From Plasmodium malariae (taxonomy: Eukaryota > Apicomplexa > Aconoidasida > Haemosporida > Plasmodiidae): a stretch of DNA of 64,000 nucleotides. A program made the position numbers and the translations under genes. Under the pieces are notes generated by a model. That model had not been told where the DNA came from. It did no database searches and saw only the letters and a program-made list of their open reading frames with translations. Below, one piece after another: positions 58,685-64,000 of the stretch. The DNA lies in contig NC_041785.1 of assembly GCF_900090045.1 (NCBI RefSeq), positions 1,116,001 to 1,180,000 on the forward strand, given 5' to 3'. Position 1 is the first letter of the stretch. Every line of letters begins with the position of its first letter.

Positions 58685-59336
58685 CTTTTTCTTTTTCTTT
58701 TTTTTTTTTTTTTCCTTTTTAAATTTATCCTTTGGATCAATATATTTTTTTTTTTTTTTGTTGCTTACACTGTTATAGAAACGACGAAATTAATAAAAAT
58801 ATTCTTTGGTATTTTTCTACATTCATAAATATTTATCTACAATTTTTACATATATAAATATCGTTCTCTTTATTTAAACAAAAATATAATTTTTTATCAC
58901 TAACATAACGTTAATTGTAACTGTTTGTTTTTTTTTTTTTCATAATAATATATTTTTTCCCGCTATTGTACCCTCAAAATAGAAGAAATTGCTGCTACAT
59001 TTTGTTGTTATTACATTTTTTTTAATCAGCCCATATATATATGCACATATGTACAATTTAAAAAAAACGTGGAAAGAACAACCCTGTTTTTTTTTTTTAC
59101 ATAAAATCCCTTTTATTTATTTTAATAATGTATATTTATCTTCTCTTCTGTTTACCATTATGCGAATGTAAAATTATAATGAAAGAGCGATATATAATTT
59201 ACCTTTAGCTATCTACCCATATGTTTAAAAAAATATAATTATATATATAAAATATTTTCCATTTTCGTATGAACAGGCAGTAAAATAACAAATATTTCAT
59301 ACCTGCCTTACATAATTTTTTCAAGCCTATTTTAAA
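58685..59336. other. Intergenic, AT-rich, no gene seen
   Basis: Poly-T and short AT repeats upstream of the WDR12 gene. Confidence 0.5.
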
Positions 59337-59492
59337 ATGAATGTTGCAACTTCGACTGAAGAGCAACTTTTATTTCGTATTTGTTTCATATTTATTACAT
59401 ATCTATTTCGCGTTTATTACATGTTTATTTCATTTCTCATTTTTTTTTTTTTATTCTTGTTCATATGATCTAAAAAAGGTGTAGCAATGTGC

Positions 59493-59539
<47 letters not shown>

Positions 59540-60271
59540 GTACATACATATGCATATGTATTCATTTAAATGCGGAAAATTTTATATTTTTATACCTGTG
59601 GATTTGAAATCAGATGAAACTTTAATTCATTCTGTATAGTACTATTTTGCTCATATAGTACCATAAATTTTTTTTTTTTTTTAGAAATGTATTGCTAATT
59701 TAGAAGTTTCCCTTTCCACTACGACGGTAAATGTGGGTAGAAGAACAATCCAAACATAGTTCTATTATTGTACGTGTTCACGTTATTATGGCATGTGTAT
59801 ATATAATATATATATAAATATGTGTATATATTATATATATATAAATATATGTATGTATATATTTATATATATTCATATATATATTTCCTTTTGATAAAAG
59901 AAACATATTTTTCTCTTTTCAGTAAATCATGTAAAAATGTAATAATTTAAGCCCATGAAGTTAACATGAAAGAATAAAAATAACAGCTGATTATCGTAAC
60001 AGTAAATTTATTATTATTTACAGTTAGTCAATTATTAACTAATTTAACGCTTTTTTGCAGAATTTTCGGAAGAGTCAACAAAATTATATAACAACATAAT
60101 CACAATGTGTAATGTACTTAATTTATTTTTTTTTTCTGTAATTAAAATGAACCTTTTTTTTAATACTTATTTTATAAAAAATATATTAAAATCGTCTGAT
60201 TTACTTTTTAAAGTCTTCAGATATACTTTTGGCATATAACAGACTGCATATTTAAATATATAAAAGTTTGA
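59337..60271 (+). CDS. Candidate small 3-exon gene (47 aa), unknown
   Basis: Manual model: exons 59337-59376, 60061-60113 and 60221-60271. Introns are GTATTT...TTTTTGCAG and GTACTT...GTCTTCAG, phases 1 and 0. The frame reads MNVATSTEEQLLFQFSEEST, then KLYNNIITMCN and IYFWHITDCIFKYIKV. Both acceptors are strong. No family recognised. Reading on beyond 60113 without the second splice gives an AT-rich continuation to about 60240. Confidence 0.38.
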
Positions 60272-60537
60272 CAAAATTCATATACCATCTTTGGTAACCT
60301 AAATAAATATTTACGTATATTCGTCTGCTTTTCCCCATTTTTTTAAATAGTGTAAATAGTTTAAATAATGCAAATAGCGTAAATATTTATATGCTATAAA
60401 TTAGGAGCAGGTTAAATTTTATAAAGAAATATTTCCCTCATAATGTTTGTGAAGATATTTTCGTTTTTCCTTCATGCCAAGGTAGTAATACGAACTTTGT
60501 AAAAAATAGCACAAAAAAAAAAAAAAAAAAAAGATTT

Positions 60538-60735
60538 AAGATATAACATATAACATATTATATATAACATATAACATATTATATATAACATATTACATAT
60601 TACATATAATATATTACATATAACATATAACATATAACATATAACATATAACATATAACATATAACATATAACATATTACATATATCATATTACATATAA
60701 CATATTACATATAACATATTACATATAACATATAA
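60538..60735. repeat. ACATATA microsatellite
   Basis: Tandem heptamers acatata interspersed with acatatt. Confidence 0.85.
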
Positions 60736-61696
60736 GGTTAAAAAATAAGTAACGCATTTGATAAGATAAATTTTTTCCTTTTTGGGCATCCTTTAACTAT
60801 GTTCGTATTTTTTGTTATTTTGCTTTCGTCCGTGCAGCATGAGACACGTGTATATCACATAAACATTTTACTCGGAAGCATAAATAAATGTACAAAAGAA
60901 TAAATGGTATATCTGAGTTTCGAAAATTAATGAAATAAAACAATTTAATTTTATATTTCATAGCGATTTTCCTAATTTCAGTTGCCTAAGTACTTATACA
61001 TATATATACATATGTATATATATATACATATATATATACATATATATGTACATATATATGTACATATGTATGTATAAAGAAAATAATGGAAATTAGTACG
61101 AAAAAAGGTGTTATATAACGAAAATTGTATAGTTGTCCATCATGTGCATAAAGAAATTTAACATTTTTTTATTTCAATTATAAGCAATTTCATTCGTAAT
61201 AAGAACCAAGAACATTCTTTTGATATTTGTATTTTTTAAAATAGCTGTGGCATTCTTTAATTTTTTTTAGTATGTATAAAATTTTGTTTTACCTTATTTT
61301 ATTTATTTCATTTTACATTATTCGTCGAGGTTAATAATATTTTTTCTTTTTTTTTTTTTTTTAAATTTAATTAACTAGCCAATTAAATATATATTTTTTT
61401 AGTATTCCTTTATTGTTTTATTCCATACATTTTCCTTTTTAAAATATGTATGAAAGGGGGAAAATAACATTCGCTATATTCTAGAAAAACTATGTCTTTA
61501 TTATTTGGTATTGTAATTTGTACGTCTGCATTAAAACTTTTATGCTATATGCAACATTATATGTTAATTAATAAGAGTTCGTTCAAAATATCAATTAATA
61601 CATTTTTAAGAAAGAAATATTTTTTTTGGACAACACGTTTTATTTAAAAGGTGACACTGTGTTTCTTAATTTGTTTTATATTTCATTAATATATAT

Positions 61697-61995
61697 TTGT
61701 ATGTATATATATGTATGTGTATATATATGTATGTGTATATATATGTATGTGTGTATATATGTATGTGTGTATATATGTATGTGTGTATATATGTATGTGT
61801 GTATATATGTATGTGTGTATATATGTATGTGTGTATATATGTATGTGTATATATATGTATGTGTATATATATGTATGTGTGTATATAGGTATGCGTATAT
61901 ATATGTATGTGTATATATATGTATGTGTGTATATATGTATGCGTATATATATGTATGTGTGTATATATGTATGTGTGTATATATGTATGTACGTA
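61697..61995. repeat. ATGTATGTGTGTATAT minisatellite
   Basis: About 18 copies of the 16-mer atgtatgtgtgtatat with tatatata and tatgcg variants. Open in all plus frames and on the minus strand; non-coding. Confidence 0.9.
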
Positions 61996-62098
61996 TAATA
62001 TATGTAGGTTACCCACTGATATAATATTTACTCGTTTGTGTTTTTAATAGCCTAATTATCAATACGATACAAATAATAAACAGCTAAAAGTGTAACAA

Positions 62099-63289
62099 AT
62101 GAAAAAGGTTGTTAGGATATTTTTTTCACCTATAGTATCCTTTTTGCTATTGTTACATCAAAAAATAACGATTAGTTCTTACTTAGATGTGACTCTATTT
62201 AATGACGACATTTTTGATAGTATGTTGAAATCAGAGCTATCATATATGAGCAATCATTTGTCCTTTAATGAAAATAATAAATCAAATAAGAGGAAGAAGA
62301 GAAATGATTCAGCTACAGATGATATTTATATATTAACACAAATGCTGTCTCAAATTATACCATATAATTTTTCAATTTATTCATTAAGTTTACCGGATGA
62401 AACGGTAAGTAATAATAACAGTGATGTTAATAACTTTTTAGATTTGATAAATATGTATGATGCTGATATTAACAATACTATTACTCATCATTTAAATAAA
62501 ACAGAACCAATAAAAGGGTGTGAAAATGACATTAAAAATCATAATTGTGATAAAGATGTGTTATCATGCATAACATTAAAAAAAAATTATTTATCAGAAA
62601 CCTGTAAAAAATCTTTAAATAATTCCTTATTATATTCATGTGTTGATGATTTTCTTCATTACTGTAGCGATTACACAAAATTTTCTAAAATACATAAATG
62701 CTTGAAAAAGAACTTTTATCATTTAAATGACAAATGTTTAAATATTTTAAGCTATTATGAACACATAGTTCAGAAATTACATAAAATAAAAAGAAAACCA
62801 TACGATAATCAAGAACACCTATTTTTAGAAAAAGATAAGGGAAAAGAAAAGTCAGATAAAGCGGACACTAAAGTTAATGGTAGTAGCATCAACAGTAGCA
62901 GTAGTAGAACAGGTAGTGTTGTGCGTGAGAGTAATAGTGGTAAAAACCTCGTTGGTAGCAAATATAATTTGAAAGCAACTGATACTGGAAACGACAAGAA
63001 TGATGAAAAATATAATCTTTTTAACAAGAATTCTTTTGAGCGAGAACCAACCATAGTTGATAGTATAAGAAAAGGATATGGTCATTATTTTTTCCCGTCT
63101 ATGGACTACAACAATTTATTCGATTTCAACTCAAGAACTTACGAATATAAATATTATATGTATTTTGTTGCTTGCTTATTTATTTTATTTCTTTTTTATA
63201 TTTTAGTAATATCAGTTAAGAAATATTATACAGCAGATTCAAACAGCTTTTTGGTGCACAATGAGAAAACTAAGTTAGCCCAGTTGTGA
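62099..63289 (+). CDS. Cysteine-rich type I membrane protein with GLG1-like repeats
   Basis: Single exon, 396 residues. An N-terminal signal peptide (about 1-27, FFSPIVSFLLLLHQ) is followed by an acidic/Asn-rich ectodomain. A cysteine-rich block (about 140-225) has the spacing of Golgi GLG1/ESL-1 cysteine-rich repeats: GCENDIKNHNC, then SCITLKKNYLSETCKKSL, then YSCVDDFLHYCS, then KCLKKNFYHLNDKC. Next come a Ser-rich linker and a transmembrane helix (about 353-374, YFVACLFILFLFYILVISV), then a short cytoplasmic tail of about 22 residues. GLG1-family proteins in animals are Golgi sialoglycoproteins that bind growth factors or selectin; the role in a parasite is unknown. Location in the secretory pathway or at the surface is inferred from topology. 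Confidence 0.8.
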   Translation: MKKVVRIFFSPIVSFLLLLHQKITISSYLDVTLFNDDIFDSMLKSELSYMSNHLSFNENNKSNKRKKRNDSATDDIYILTQMLSQIIPYNFSIYSLSLPDETVSNNNSDVNNFLDLINMYDADINNTITHHLNKTEPIKGCENDIKNHNCDKDVLSCITLKKNYLSETCKKSLNNSLLYSCVDDFLHYCSDYTKFSKIHKCLKKNFYHLNDKCLNILSYYEHIVQKLHKIKRKPYDNQEHLFLEKDKGKEKSDKADTKVNGSSINSSSSRTGSVVRESNSGKNLVGSKYNLKATDTGNDKNDEKYNLFNKNSFEREPTIVDSIRKGYGHYFFPSMDYNNLFDFNSRTYEYKYYMYFVACLFILFLFYILVISVKKYYTADSNSFLVHNEKTKLAQL

Positions 63290-64000
63290 TATTCTTACAT
63301 ATATTTATGCAATAAATATATATGACATCCTAATAATTCCGTAACAGAATAATTTAAACGTGCTAATGCATCCTTTAAATTTCCCTTTTTTTAGTATAAT
63401 ATTTATGGAGAAAAGCTATTCATGTTGCAAGTTATATGCCTTATCACTCTTGCATACTGTCGAAATTAAAGGACTTAAAAAAAAAGAATATTCAGAAGCG
63501 GAGGTGTAGTCAAAGTACTATGTTTATTAGTCACTCCTTTCTTTTTGTCCAAATTTTTATTTTGTTCGTATTTTTTTCTCTTTTCAAATTTTTTTCTCTT
63601 TTCAAATTTTTTTTCGGTTCATAGTTTTTTACCGTTCATATTTTTTTACCGTTCATATTTTTTTACCGTTCATAATTTTTTTTGTATTTTTTTTTTTTTT
63701 TTTATTATAATTTTTTTCTCCATCACTACACGTTATGCTTTTTTAGATTATTTTACATTTCACAGCATATATTTTAAGGAAAAATAAAATAAAATAAAAT
63801 GCATAAAACACTGCATACATATTTGATGAATATCATTTTTATCATTTCCGCTTTTATTTGTTTTTTTTTTTTTTTTTTAAACTTTGTTATTACTTTATTT
63901 GTTTGCCGTTTATTTCATTTCCCTTCGTATTAAGCTACATAATTTGTTGTGCTTATTTTCTCTATGCTAAAATTATGCTTTTGATTTTTTATTGTTTCTT
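63290..64000. other. 3' flank, T-rich, no gene seen
   Basis: Contains a TTTTTTACCGTTCATA repeat (63618-63680), poly-T and AAAATAAAAT repeats. No exon-like island before the window ends. Confidence 0.5.

Larger units (their letters stand above)
60272..62098. other. Intergenic, AT-rich, repeats, no gene seen
   Basis: Holds two microsatellite arrays listed separately and poly-T/A runs. The right end should contain the promoter of the cysteine-rich membrane protein. Confidence 0.5.

Noticed and set aside
61626..62024. 132-codon Tyr/Val/Cys frame
   Set aside because: Translation of the atgtatgtgtgtatat minisatellite.
1..64000. tRNA, rRNA, CRISPR arrays, transposons and bacterial-type operons
   Set aside because: Looked for B-box/T-loop motifs, regularly spaced spacers between identical repeats, transposase motifs and terminal inverted repeats by eye; none seen. 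The tandem arrays have no unique spacers, so they are minisatellites.

Overview
The window looks like a piece of nuclear chromosome from a malaria parasite (genus Plasmodium). The base composition is very AT-rich, intergenic DNA is filled with homopolymers and TA/ATGT microsatellites, and coding regions stand out by higher GC. Proteins carry Asn-, Lys- and Ser-rich inserts, and introns are short GT-AG introns filled with T-runs. The spliced KDEL receptor reads as a Plasmodium-type ERD2. The species cannot be fixed from the sequence alone; the composition and many minisatellites would suit a P. malariae- or P. ovale-like genome (inference).

Layout, left to right. 0.6-3.1 kb: long Asn-rich protein ending in a V-ATPase subunit G domain (+). 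4.1-8.5 kb: two divergently transcribed 20S proteasome alpha subunits, alpha7-type (-, 4 exons) and alpha4-type (+, 2 exons). 9.4-9.9 kb: ROMO1/Mgr2-like mitochondrial inner-membrane protein (-). 13.6-15.1 kb: ERD2 (+, 3 exons). 16.7-17.6 kb: TFIIH subunit Tfb4/p34 (-). 19.3-23.2 kb: RBM5/RBM10-like splicing regulator (-). 24.7-31.5 kb: very large protein that appears to be a degenerate YheT/ABHD-type alpha/beta hydrolase swollen by low-complexity inserts (+). 32.6-33.4 kb: predicted myristoylated TPR protein (-). 36.9-39.6 kb: DDX18/Has1 helicase (+, 2 exons). 39.9-43.6 kb: 11-exon coiled-coil protein, possibly axonemal (-). 45.8-48.0 kb: divergent FolD-like folate enzyme (-). 50.7-53.6 kb: MINDY-type deubiquitinase with a UIM (-, 2 exons). 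57.2-58.7 kb: WDR12/Ytm1 ribosome-biogenesis protein (-). 62.1-63.3 kb: secreted/membrane cysteine-rich protein with GLG1-like repeats (+).

Between these genes I found GC-raised islands that join, with matching splice phases, into very small multi-exon reading frames (about 45-100 codons) at 3.3-3.7, 10.6-11.7, 16.3-16.5, 18.6-19.0, 34.3-35.2, 36.0-36.2, 44.5-45.2, 48.6-48.9, 53.9-54.4, 55.7-56.3 and 59.3-60.3 kb. They are manual models and need transcript support. They are the part of the window most likely to be missing from an automatic annotation.

The genes do not form an operon. They are ordinary eukaryotic housekeeping genes (proteasome, secretion, transcription/repair, splicing, ribosome assembly, folate metabolism, ubiquitin editing) with individual promoters in AT-rich spacers. 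Minisatellites of different unit length sit in many introns and spacers. I saw no tRNA, rRNA, CRISPR array or transposon.
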